Shown here: positions 22,418 through 32,874 of the stretch, piece by piece
How positions within the stretch are numbered: position 1 is the stretch's first letter
Layout: each line of letters starts with the position of its first letter
Origin: Sphaerosporella brunnea
Lineage: Eukaryota > Ascomycota > Pezizomycetes > Pezizales > Pyronemataceae
Length of the DNA: 64,000 nt
Assembly: GCA_008704415.1 (NCBI GenBank)
Contig: VXIS01000021.1
Span: 216,953 to 280,952, forward strand
Reading direction: 5' to 3'
Made by a program: the position numbers and the translations under genes
The notes under the pieces: generated by a model
What the model was told of the DNA's origin: nothing
Databases searched by the model: none
Seen by the model: only the letters and a program-made list of their open reading frames with translations

Positions 22418-22711
22418 ATTCGCAGCATTTTTTGCGATGACATGGTGCGACACCTTGCCGCAGACCTCGACTTGCACACTCACACCTTGGTTTCCATCCC
22501 GCAGCTGCGCTCGAATAGTGGCGACCAATCCTTCAATCTTCGCGGTGGCCGGACGGACAGCATAGACATTACGTCGGTGCGAGAGGTGTGGCGGCAGCCG
22601 GGGGCGATTGGATGGAGGGAGCAGAGGAAGCAAGGACTTCAACTGCAGGACCGGTAGCGAGTATCGATCCAAGGCTTTTTGTAGGATGGAGCCATTCCGG
22701 GATAATGACAT
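22418..22711 (-). CDS. First exon of an unknown gene with a strong donor site
   Basis: From ATG at 22711 (leader CAGCATCCACCCCCG) 98 codons run to a consensus donor GTAAGTG at 22417, ending on a codon boundary. The peptide (MSLSRNGSILQKALDRYSL, then AKIEGLVATIRAQLRDG and VSVQVEVCGKVSHHVIAKN) is convincingly protein-like. An alternative in-frame ATG lies at 22780. A plausible 3' exon is the minus frame 22261-22025 (SGARNYIASMLVNASWPVV), but its best acceptor is in another phase, so the gene is either more complex or broken. Family unknown. Confidence 0.45.
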
Positions 22712-22789
22712 CGGGGGTGGATGCTGTCGATGGAAATGTCGTTGGTGTTGACAGTTGGATTTTAAGACTAATGATTGCATAAGGGCTTT

Positions 22790-24860
22790 AACGACGTGTC
22801 ATGATAGGACTCAGCACTCGTATTGCCCGCCATGTTTCAACGTCAGTGAGGGCAAACCTGCCGCGTAATGTCCCATCAGTGATAATCACGCTCCAGGTGG
22901 TCAAAATAGCAAGGCAACATGTGCCTGTAGCGCGATGCACAGGCAATGCTCCAGCTAGTAACTTATCAACGCTCAACTGGATCCTGCCGAGCACATGCTT
23001 GCACGCGTTATGTCTACGCTTGGCAACATCCGGCGCGACGCCTTGAGCTGAGTTTGCTCCAGATCAGTTGGGCTGCACATATTGTCCGAGAGTGTCTGCC
23101 ACCATACCGATCACTGGTCTCGACATAGGTGATCGGGGAGCATTGCCGGTAGTCCTCCCAGACCGTAATACCGAGTGTTATGCAGTGTCACCTTCGGACT
23201 CCAAACCGGCAAAGTGTGGAGTTGGGATGGGACTCCTCGACATGCACCCGCCGTGCAATCATTTGGCTCACAGAGACTCACTCGACAATTACATCCTCGA
23301 CGCGGCGATTGCATTCAATCCTTAATTACAGAATGCGGGAACTCAAAACCGTTGAGACACCTGAAAAAAATGCTCCCTATCCCCGGGCACCAATGCAACG
23401 GGGAATCTCTGCAGAGCCCGCTGGGAAATCTGTATTCAACGCGATGCCGTTATACCGTGGACGGTGGTCAGTAGTTATGTGAGTGGATGTCGCAGAGTCG
23501 TCGATCTCGCAAAAGACACGATCACCATTTCCTGAAGTAGACCGACAGACTGCCGCTGCGTGTGCGTCCGCCTGGCTGCCGATTCCACGACCATCTTGCT
23601 TGCAACTCCGATACCATAGTACTGTCAGTTCCCATCTGTGCCGTGGTATAAAATGGTTTGGAAATCTCCCCTTGAGCTACAATCGACGTTTAGGTCCACC
23701 CACCGCCGGTTGCCGGCGCGCTTGTTCGGTGTCCAATCTATCAACCACACCACGTGGGAGATGTCCGTGCGTGGTCTTTCGTTTCCGGGCCGAGTCGCGG
23801 TATCCCTCACCGAGTTTGGCATCGCCAAGTGCAGAGGCAGCACATCACTCGTTTGGAGGCCCATCCTTTGATGTAGCTTTCCGGACATTGAGTACGGCAG
23901 AACTCACGCGCCTATAGGAGACACATGCAGTGTCGTCGTGCGACCATTCTCAGTGTTGCACAGTACGTAAGCGCACTGCCAGCTTGGGCTTTCCTGCGGC
24001 CAATGGGACTACGGCATGTAGGTATCCCGTATGACCTGTAGGCATTACATCTCCCAAAAAACAACCGGTGGGTGCGTCGCCGCGTCATTCTCGGCGCCTA
24101 CGAGCATCTAGAAGCGGTGACACCTGGTATATCGGACGGTTACGGCCTATTGTGACTTAACGCGCGGCGTGGCAGCTTATGTTTTACCGTGAAGCTCTGA
24201 AAACTCTCCCGGCCGAATTGCGGACGCAATGCAACCCAGCTTAAACTATTATTGTCAATGCTGGCAGTCTTCAGGCCAGAAAAAGCCTCTCTGGGATCGT
24301 GTTTGCGGATACAGTTGATTCGTGTTGACGCTCGATATCCCCTGCCCGATGCACTGCCCGTTGCTCTTCCATTGTGCACCTACGCCAGTCACGGGTTGTG
24401 ACAATAAGCAGAATTGAACTTTGCTGGCTTTTGAGGGACGGTGGTGGTCATCTGGGGAGTCTCGCTCAGCGGGGGTTCCTTATATGTGTCGTGGGCGGGG
24501 GCTTCAATATACCAAGAACTGACAATTTCGTGGGGCAACGAAATGAATGAGATATCACTTCTACAACGGTCGGAACGTCTTCGCGAAGAATGAGCTACGC
24601 TCTACTATACCGACATTGCGATCTGTCCCACCAGCTTTCCCATTGTCAAAAAGCGTGTGATTCAACGCTTGGTCCCCTCGCCATCATTTTTTCTCTTCAG
24701 ACCGCTCCGGTGCTTCTATACGTTTGTACCAGAAACGCCTCATCTTGGCTTCCAAATATTCCTGCAAAGGAAACGGATACAGGTGCTGAAGGCGGTAAGC
24801 TATATCGAAGTCTTTTCCCACAGCTTCCTGAAACCATACCAGCACGGATGGGGGCAAATC
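22790..24860. other. No confident gene
   Basis: Frames at 23483-23917, 23638-23871 (plus) and 23625-23888 (minus) overlap on both strands and none is decisive. No repeats recognised. Confidence 0.3.
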
Positions 24861-24864
24861 TGGT

Positions 24865-25378
24865 TCAGGAGAGGTTTGTTATCGCCATGTCACCCAGGCC
24901 AGCAAATATCGCGACGTGTTCATCATCCATCTGCCATTTCCGAAGGTTCTCCAGGGCAATCTGGCCACGCAGGCGCGCGGCATCGTTCCTCTGGAGGTGA
25001 TGCTTCATTGATGTGGCCAGTAGGCTAGGCCGCCGGAAAGTGCATTGGATACAGATGGTCCATGCGAGGTCCCCGATCGCCACTCACTCGTGCGATCACC
25101 ACCGCAGCCGCCACCCCATCCCCAACCGCGCATCTGCCGGTATAGATCGTCGCCAGGATCCCGCTGCGCACGCAAGCGACGAACTCTCTCCTGGGCCATT
25201 CAGTGTGGTGTGCTCGCTGGTTTTCCTGATACTGTTGTCGGGCCATCGCCTCCTGCTGCCGTTGATGCTCCTTCCTTGACGGCCACAGGTTGTTGATATA
25301 TGTTTCCATCCTAGAATCATTCATTTGGCTATCGGCGTTTGTACAGACGTCGCGCATTTCGTGGCCAAGGTACGACAA
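24865..25378 (-). pseudogene. Gln/Arg-rich coding relic in shifting frames
   Basis: Minus-strand coding-like stretches follow one another in different phases: MRDVCTNADSQMNDSRMETY and KEHQRQQEAMARQQYQENQR in one frame, then MAQERVRRLRAQRDPGDDLY in another, then MKHHLQRNDAARLRGQIAL and WQMDDEHVAIFAGLGDMA in a frame from ATG 25083 that ends at 24865. A charged, helical, Gln/Arg-rich protein broken by frameshifts is the simplest explanation; introns may account for part of it. Family unknown. Confidence 0.35.
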
Positions 25379-25689
25379 AAGGAGCTGCTACTAGCTTGAT
25401 GGTAGACGTTCCGGTGAACAACAAGGATCGTGGCGCGGTAGACATGCATGCTACGTAAACCTTGAGAGCTGCGACTATTGCGGTGTTTCACGCGTGCTCG
25501 CGATGTGGAGTGCAATTTCATTTGACGAGGCTGCTTTACGAGCACTGCATCGCGCTGGATATTTGCGTGGGAACCTGCCTACGCGTTGGGTGTGCGATGT
25601 GATGTATCGTGATATATACCTTGGGAAAACGCCGCGTGACCGTGTATCACTCCACCTTCTCACAAAACGCGCCCCAATCCCTCTCAACA

Positions 25690-26140
25690 AGCGCAAACAA
25701 GCCGCGCGCAGCCGCTGCCACGCCGCATGTCTCGTGCCCGCCTTCGTCGCAAGATCCCACGCCTCAAGGCAGCCTGTTCATTCGTGTTTGGAGTCTCGCC
25801 CTTGACCTTGCACTGATACTCCCGTGGGCACTGTGTGCGCAAGAAGTGGATGTGCCTTTGCAAGAGGCAGACCACGAACATTTGGGGGCACCGATTGTTA
25901 ACCGTAACGATATGGCTGGCCCGTGAGGCGAAGGGCGCACGATGAGCTCGCCCGGTGTCATGGCTGATCTCTGCGCGGCTATAAAGGGCTCGGTGCCACA
26001 CAGGCTCTGCATTGGCGCGAGATGTTCGCCGGCTTTTTGCAGCAGCGTCCGATTGTCGATTGACTGCTTTGTTTCCAGATTGGCAAAGACCATGGCTGCG
26101 TACGGCTGATTTCTGACGGACGCAGGCGACTAGGCAGCCG
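25690..26140 (-). pseudogene. Coding relic with two overlapping frames
   Basis: A frame from ATG 26093 (MVFANLETKQSIDNRTLLQK, then MTPGELIVRPSPHG) appears to pass by a frameshift near 25920 into the neighbouring frame reading SHIVTVNNRCPQMFVVC, LLQRHIHFLRTQCPREYQ. Both parts look like protein and abut. No family is recognised. Confidence 0.35.
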
Positions 26141-26700
26141 TTGATGGCGCGTACTTGTTGAGTGTGGGCGGTGGCCGGCATCCTGCGATGGGGTCAGTAT
26201 GCGCGCATCCACAACCGTTGAATAAAAAACACGGATTCACCTGACCGCAAAGGCGACGGACGGGCCTATGCCCGCTACAATCTCCTCTGCGCTGCGGTGG
26301 GTATCTCCAACCCGTCACGACGGACATGAACGCGACCAGCAGCGCCTGCACCGCCATCTCGGACTTCGCCCGGTCTTTCGACGCGTCGTCTTCTTCGCCT
26401 GCGTATGCCGCTTGGGTGCTGGGTCTATACGACGCGGAGCATGGAGGGGCGGGAGTCGCTGAGCCAGAATGCGGACGTGTGTGGGTAGCGCGGCCGGAAC
26501 GGCGACGGAGACGGCGGCTGCATCGGCCCGGCCTGTGGCGTGCGTGCGTATTCCCCGGGCAGCAAGAATGCGTTTAGCGGTGAATCAGTCGTCGTGGGTG
26601 TGGGAGTCGACACGTGGGGACGGTGTTGGCATCGCTGCCACAAGCAGCGTCGGGTAGGCGTTTCGCATTGTTGTTTTTCTCGGAAGAGACACGAAAGGCG

Positions 26701-26724
26701 TCGCGATACCGAGCGGTATCGCGA
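26701..26724. promoter_or_regulatory. Perfect 11-bp-arm palindrome with CCG-N2-CGG centre
   Basis: TCGCGATACCG, AG, CGGTATCGCGA. The arms are exact reverse complements around a 2-bp spacer. Zn2Cys6 fungal regulators bind CCG/CGG half-sites in such arrangements, so this could be an operator. The nearest TATA-like sequence is TATATAA at about 26753 on either strand. No clear target gene adjoins it. Confidence 0.4.
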
Positions 26725-26936
26725 TAATAGGCAACGCGTGGCGTCAATGGCTTATATAATGCCACCGCGGCGTCGCTTAAATCGATGTTATCTGATCTGC
26801 CGCAAGCGCTAGCCGCAAGCGCCGTGCCGCGCAGCCACACGCCACATCCCAGCAGCCTGTAATCTTTGCCATCAGCCCCCGACGAAGTGTTATGATTGAG
26901 ATGCAAGACTGCAACAACATCGCAACCAACAATACT

Positions 26937-27344
26937 TTATGCTTCCCTATCTGCATCCCCGTGAAGTACTTTAAGATCCAGCGGCGCAATCGCCTCACGC
27001 GTGGGAACAAGACCGGCCTTTGCTTGCGCAATGGCAGATGGTAGTCGTGAGAGCTGATCCGTAGAACCCTGCGCCTTGCGCATCTGATGACTGCTAGCCT
27101 TCGCGCTGCAGACCAGGCGTTCAGTAGTCTTGCCGTGCCCTACCTCGCCACTTCTGACGCCGATCAGACCATCTGCGTCTTGCTCTTTGTCCTGGTAAGC
27201 ATTCGGCATACTGCTGACTCTGATCACTTCATCGTTCGGGTTCCGTTGTACACCTGTACACTCCGGCACAGTGTGTTGCCCTAGTCGTTGAGGATCGTGT
27301 GTCAACAAAGGCGCACTCTGCATCCGAGAGAGCATCTGGATCAT
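26937..27344 (-). CDS. Hypothetical protein, 135 codons
   Basis: A complete minus-strand frame from ATG 27344 to TAA 26937. It begins MIQMLSRMQSAPLLTHDPQR and continues with polar, charged sequence (NPNDEVIRVSSMPNAYQDK, EVGHGKTTERLVCSAKASS, LPSAIAQAKAGLVPTREA). No transmembrane segment, signal peptide or known motif was seen; GHGKTT resembles part of a P-loop but lacks the full GxxxxGK[ST] pattern. The start is close to a possible donor-like GTAAAT, so an upstream exon cannot be excluded. Plus-strand frames here are shorter. Confidence 0.45.
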   Translation of the reverse strand: MIQMLSRMQSAPLLTHDPQRLGQHTVPECTGVQRNPNDEVIRVSSMPNAYQDKEQDADGLIGVRSGEVGHGKTTERLVCSAKASSHQMRKAQGSTDQLSRLPSAIAQAKAGLVPTREAIAPLDLKVLHGDADREA

Positions 27345-27663
27345 TTACCGGCGGCAGTCGCCCTCTTGGGAATCAATGGCGCGTTCGATTCATCAAGGGA
27401 CCAGGCGGCGGCGACGGCCGGCCGGTGAGTCGATGAGAGAGTCATTTCCTCTGCCGCTAGGTGATGGCAAACCTAGAAAGGTCTTCACTTTCAACGGTTG
27501 AATGGGTATTTCCAATTTTGCTCTGGACACCCTCCCAAGGCTGCCGGTGGGTGCACATAATCCGCCTGTTCCCCCTTCCTGACACAACCAAAACCCAACA
27601 ATGTGCCAGCACCGTGGGTAGCGTTGTACGGAAAACGAGTGTTGGCACGAACGCAAGTTGCCG

Positions 27664-27697
<34 letters not shown>

Positions 27698-27698
27698 C
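27664..27698 (+). repeat. (CAA)n microsatellite, about 11 units
   Basis: Uninterrupted CAA triplets. They make poly-Gln, poly-Asn/Thr or poly-Val runs in overlapping frames, which inflates ORF lengths around it. Confidence 0.95.
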
Positions 27699-28155
27699 GT
27701 CACGAGAACCAATGGCGGGTATCAACGTTTGATGGTAGAGTGATCGTGGTATTCGGTACATCGTATAGTCAGCACCCAGTCCATTAAACAACACCTTCTA
27801 AAACCAACCGTATCACCTACATCCGACACAGCTTTCCTGGAAATGAACAGCGAAGTGCGACTCATAAAGATCACTGATTGCCCGCTGACAAGGCGCGGCG
27901 AGGACCCGATCCGACTCGTTGCTGCCGCCCCTGGTACCACTTAGCTCCGTGCAGCACTTATTCAAGTCCCTCATTCTCCAAACGCACGCAAGCTCTGCCC
28001 ATACCCTAGCACGAAATGCGTCCCAAATAGCTTCGAAAGCAAGCTGTAATAAGCTAGATGAGTCTTCTGCTTTCTGAGTGTTGGATTGTTTGCTCGTGCT
28101 TTCACACGCGGTTATACCGTGTAGAGACGGAGAGAGCGGAGGGTGTCGGCAGCGG

Positions 28156-28386
28156 CTGATGGCAAACCTCGTGGAGTCATATCCAGGGCCCGAAACGGGA
28201 CACGCAGAGTCTTTTCCGACGGTAGCGATGGCAGCGATAAGCATGGCAGATACAGATGCGAGTGACGACCTGATAGACTCGGTTGACGGTTCGGAGAGAG
28301 GTATAAACAGTCGTGCGAACGGGCGCGATGTCGAAAGCGAGTTTGCAAACAGCACGGGCACGTATCATCACCCAGCAACTTACTGA
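28156..28386 (+). CDS. Possible small acidic protein or exon
   Basis: From ATG 28156 a 76-codon frame (MANLVESYPGPETGHAESF, ADTDASDDLIDSVDGSERG) ends at TGA. It is acidic and Ser/Asp-rich. A longer minus frame (27813-28361) overlaps it without an ATG start. Either could be a shadow; the plus reading has the better start and composition. Confidence 0.25.
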   Translation: MMANLVESYPGPETGHAESFPTVAMAAISMADTDASDDLIDSVDGSERGINSRANGRDVESEFANSTGTYHHPATY

Positions 28387-28479
28387 CGCATTAGCCGAGC
28401 AGCAATATCTCCGTTACGAAGGCCAATCAAGGCGGCAATTTTGGGTGTACAGGGCCCTCTGGTAGTGCTGGGCACGGGT

Positions 28480-28800
28480 TTGGGCGCCCCAACGGTGCAC
28501 GGGGCGCCACGGGGCGGCGACCGCCTCTACGGTCCCCGATCCTCCCCGCTCCGCCCCGGGCGCCCCGTCGACAACCCGATCACCCCGTCGCTGACCCGGC
28601 CATCTCGTCGGAAACCCGGCCACCCCGTATATTACATACTGCCGGGTGTCTACCGGAGACGCCGTGTTCTCGAATTCCACTGTCCGACGAACATCTTATG
28701 TGCCAATTGGACGGGGAAGTGTACCGGCCCTCATTGTCCCACATACATCAGTCTCACCTCACGGCCGCCCCGAGATTCCCCGTCGCACGCCATACTGAGA
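28480..28800 (+). repeat. Dispersed inverted repeat, plus copy, with conserved Cys-rich frame
   Basis: Aligns with the reverse complement of 63160-63455: a GC-rich micro-repeat head (CCCCGTCG, ACCCGGCCA), CTGCCGGGTGTCTACCGG, AGACGCCGTGTTCT, GACGAACATCTT and CCCACATACATYAGTCTCACC. Both copies keep an open frame with four cysteines (HCPTNILCANWTGKC, TGPHCPTYISLTS here). The head is expanded in this copy. Confidence 0.75.
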
Positions 28801-28809
28801 GCGATAGAA

Positions 28810-31120
28810 TCAGAAATACGTGGTCTGGAGCTCTGAAGCAGGATCCTGTCCACGCAAAAGGCCGCGCAAGACCGTGGTTCGGGCCGCGTAATTCTTGCGC
28901 ATCTTGACCGAAGTTTATTCTTTTGAGATCCGGGTTGGGTGTCGGAACCAAATTTTATGTGCGCTGATGCCAACATAGATTATAAATCGCGCGTTCCGGA
29001 AGAAATGCCGTCGCATTCCCAACACGGTTGTTGGCGTTGAGGTATATTTATCGCGTATTTGGCGGTCCGCACAACCGCGCAAACCTTGACAACTGGGCTT
29101 CCCTTGCATAGCCTGGTACCTATGACATGAAGAACAGATTCGCTCTGCCCGTAATTTGGGGGAGAACTTTCATCGGTTGTTCCTCTGCCAGCCGAGATCT
29201 AACTTCCTGGGACCCATCAGGTTTTGGCTTCCGCTCGGCTCGCCCACACACTATTTGGAATAACCTCACAATTCGTGCACATGGGAAACTCGCGAATCTC
29301 AACGTATAATGTATCGACCCTAACCGGTGCGCACGACCTAGAATTTCCAGCGGCACGGAGCCATATTTAAAGGCTGCGGATCCCAGGCTTGCTGGCTCAA
29401 CACCGCAGTTAATGCACGGCCACCGTCTTGTGCACCCTTTGAATTAATCCAAATATTCAATATGGCCTGCAGCGAACCGCATTCCCGCAAACCCGGCGTC
29501 CCAGGATGTAACATCATTACTCAACATTCTTGCGTGTCGTTGGATGCTGATAATCGCGAAACATACAATATCTTCTTACGTATCATGATTCCACCCTGCC
29601 GCCCCGCCATGGAATCTTCACCGCGAAAACCGGCTGCCATACAACCGGAACCTTGGCCATATGCCCCGTCATCAGTCATGCCAACGGCATCGGTTGAATT
29701 GCCCAAATCACGATATTGCGCTCAGTACCAATGTACAGCTGCGTTTTGGAATCACCGCGTTCACTCCTGAAGAACGCTCGACATTTCTGACGAAAGTGAA
29801 TCGATTCGGGTTGACTGAGTTGTTTCTTTTCCCGCTCTTGATAGTCACTTAGGGAGGGGATTCACCTCGTGTAGATCAGGATTGGAGCAGTCAAAGAGTC
29901 CATCACGGTTCCATGACATCAAACAGTCAAGGGCATCGAGTGCCGAACAACCTAAGCCGGCCCGACAGTCGGATTAAGTCATCATGGCGCCACTGAGTAT
30001 TCGGCACTGGCTTCGCCGACATGGGTGGAATGCTAGGCACCTCCAAGGCCATTCGGGCTAGGTATTTTCAACGTTAATCAACTTTCCTCTGCTTTTAGTG
30101 TTCAACCAAGACAGTCTCCAAAAGTTCGCTCTGGAATCGCTCAAACTGGTGCCTTTCAATTGAATTGTGTGATATTCGTCGCTTCCCATCCCACGTGGGT
30201 AAAGCCGCCACCTCTGTCACAATCAATGTTCGTATTGCAGTGAAAATTTTCCTGGCTAGATGTGTTTCAAGCCGTACATGGACAGTGAGGGACAAGGCTG
30301 GCTTCTCGTTCCAGTTGTTTGACGAAATTGAAATTACAGCGTGTTTCTACTGGTCTGGCAATCCTCGACGCTAGCCCGTGGTTGAAGACCGGGCTCCCAC
30401 AGCTATCGGTTCGAGATCGGGGCTTAGACCTTCTACACACGGCTTTCGCTCTCATATTATCGCAATTTTACGCTCATTCGCACGGGTTGGGGGTCACTCT
30501 TCAATCATCTATGCGGCTATCCCGTTGTCCGGGCCGGATCATTAAGGCTTTCCCGCAGTCCCGCCTGGCCTCAGTTCTTGTTAGGGACGCCCGGGGGTGG
30601 CGAACTCAATCCAGGCCCCTGTTGGACTGTGGAATTCAGACTGTGCATGAATCGATGGTTACGTGGGATTGCGGTGTAGCGTGGAGGGGAATAGTAGGAG
30701 GTTGATTTATGATTTTTGGAGAGGTGGGGAGACTGCGTAGTGGCGGGGTGGCCGAGACGACTGTTTGATGCACACTGCCTGGCCACACTCCCTGGCCACA
30801 CCGGTTTGCTGCCCGTTTGAAAGACTTTAAAACCCAAATCATCTGCGGGCGATCGTTTCTCTTGCGTTGGCAAAACGCTTTGCCTTGTCAATAGATGCCC
30901 GGCGTTGGCCGCCGTGAGAAATGTTGGAAGCAGTGTTCCTAATAGCCGGCCCAACAAGCCCGGCTGTGTGGGCAGTCTGTCAAAAGGCAACAGCCCGGCT
31001 GTCTCAAAATCACGACGGGCTGGCTGGCGGGCTGTCGGGCTGCCAAGCGCTTTCAACTTAGGAGAAACCATCAGTTTGACCTAGTTAGGTCGCAAACTGA
31101 AGAAAGTGTTTCTGTGTAGC
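28810..31120. other. No confident gene
   Basis: 29462-29770 (plus, 102 codons, ATG) is the best single frame but overlaps a similar one on the other strand. 30720-31060 is rich in GGCTGT/CCCGGC motifs and its long minus frame (30571-31071) is probably compositional. No repeats with other parts were recognised. Confidence 0.3.
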
Positions 31121-31129
31121 TATTCACAA

Positions 31130-31960
31130 CCCCGTCTGAGTGCTATATTCCTTCCCAGCCACGTCTAAGTGCTCAATCCCATCCACCGCCGCTGAACTCT
31201 GTCTCAACCCTGAACCCGTCCCCCGCACCATGCGAGTGCTGGTGTGGGGAGATAGTCGCGTCAGAAGGTGAAAGTGAGTTGGATTCTGCCGCACGTCCAG
31301 CCGGCTCTATATATACATGATCCTCCGCTGAGCCTCAACCCTAAGTCTCTACACTCCTACAGCTGGACTCTGAACCGCATCCCAGCCCCGCCCGAGTGAG
31401 TAATCCCGTCGCAACCCAGCCTGGGTGCTGAATCTCTCTGTCCATGTGCTGAACTCTGACTCCACACTGAACCCCGTCCCATCCCCGTCCGAGTGCTAAA
31501 CTCTCTCTCAACGCCGACACCCGTTCCCTCTCCGTCTGGGTGCTAAATCCCTTCCCCCAATATCCGAGTGATGGATTCCCAGCCACGGCCCAGTGCTCCA
31601 CACCGTCCCAGTCCCTTCCACGCTGAAGCCCATCACGAGCCCGTCCGCATACTGAACGTTCCCATCCATGTCTCCGGTCGCCGTCACGTCTCAGTGCTTA
31701 AATCTGTCTGAACGGTCAACTACGTCCAATCCCCGTGCTGGTTCTGCATTCGGTCCAAGTCCCGTCTGAGTGATCAATCCCGCCGGAGTGCGGACTGACG
31801 TCCCCCGGCCTAAGACTGTCCGAGTGCTGGAGCCCGTCCACGCCCTGAGCGAGTCCTGAACCACGTCCAAGTCCCCTTCAAGTGATAAACCCCATCCAAG
31901 CCCCGTGAGAGTGCCGCACCCCATTGCGGGTGATGAACCCGCTCAAGCTCCATCTCCCGA
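31130..31960 (+). repeat. Large degenerate minisatellite
   Basis: About 830 bp of degenerate 25-35-bp units containing GTCCGAGTGCTGAAC, CTCTGTCTCAAC and CCCGTCCCAGCC. The same units occur at 52.70-52.83, 56.95-57.35 and (reversed) 3.33-3.55 kb. Frames inside it are artefacts of the repeat. Confidence 0.85.
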
Positions 31961-32036
31961 ATCTGGGGTTCTTGGCGAGTGCGCAGTTCCCATCTCCAGT
32001 ACTGGTACTAATATCAGGAATATTACATTGATGTAG

Positions 32037-32238
32037 AACATATGTTCCTTCGAAGCGGAGACCTCACCAGGTATTCCGCCCTGAATTCAGCTCGGTGCAA
32101 CAAAAAATCAGTCAGCTTTCATTCGGATCACAATGGGACATGCCGCTTGAATGGGAGAAAGTGCGTGAGTGCGTGGTTTGTGGTTTACGGCGTATCGACG
32201 ACGCGCCTCTTGATGAATTATCAAGGGATCGTCAGTAG
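32037..32238 (+). CDS. Terminal exon of an unknown gene, upstream part lost in a minisatellite
   Basis: An excellent 3' splice site (branch TACTAAT at 32006-32012, TTGATGTAG ending at 32036) opens a frame of 66 codons to TAG at 32236-32238. It reads SSVQQKISQLSFGSQWDM and LEWEKVRECVVCGLRRIDD, clearly protein-like with a C-x2-C pair. No ATG exists in frame and the upstream 900 bp is minisatellite, so the 5' exons are missing or displaced. Family unknown. Confidence 0.5.
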
Positions 32239-32367
32239 GTTGGTTCTTGTGTGGGATGAATCGTGGTGGGTCAGTTTATTCAACCGGTAGATCATTATTG
32301 ATATTCGAGAAGGTAGGCGTACTGCGGGGCCGCCGGGCTGCTGCGCGCGCAGCTTCGCCGCCAGCTA

Positions 32368-32540
32368 CAGTAGAGTATCTACATAAGAATACGGTCATAT
32401 AAGAATATCCGCCCTATAAGAATATGGGTTGCCGGTCCCGACCGATTTTGTATGGGACAGGCCACGCTCTCTATAAGAATTTCACTTTGTAGCATAAGCC
32501 CCAGCGGTCCCAACCGTATTCTGATATAGACACTCTACTG
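32368..32540. mobile_element. 173-bp MITE, Tc1/mariner-like, TA target
   Basis: Ends are inverted repeats of about 30 bp: left CAGTAGAGTATCTACATAAG then AATACGGTC, right (reverse complement) CAGTAGAGTGTCTATATCAG then AATACGGTT. TA flanks both ends (32366-32367 and 32541-32542), the target duplication of Tc1/mariner/pogo elements. It has no coding capacity. TATAAGAAT recurs inside several times, giving internal sub-repeats. Confidence 0.9.
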
Positions 32541-32874
32541 TAGTCACACTTTGCCTGCCCTTAGACGTGGCCCGAAGATCGAATGCTCTGGTGATGCTAC
32601 TCGGGACCCAAAAAGCCAGTACTGCACTCACCCATTGCTTGCTCACCCTGAGTTGATTTAGTGGCCAAACCTGTAACCTAGCCCGAGATCTCTACTTTGC
32701 AAACAAAGCACTGCGGAGGAGCCCTAAAAACCTCGCAGTCACGGTGCAGCTTGAACCGGCCAAACCCAAACCCTCACAGCCACCACTTCACCAGCACTTT
32801 TGCCAACAACAAGAACGCCAGTCGGCCCATCACAACCACAAACCATCACATCTCCATAACAACAGCAACCCATA

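Noticed and set aside
27393..27794. 133-codon minus frame with a poly-valine run
   Set aside because: The run is the reverse complement of the (CAA)n microsatellite; no ATG start.
30571..31071. 166-codon minus-strand frame
   Set aside because: GC-rich CCCGGC/GGCTGG micro-repeats explain its openness; no start context or motifs.
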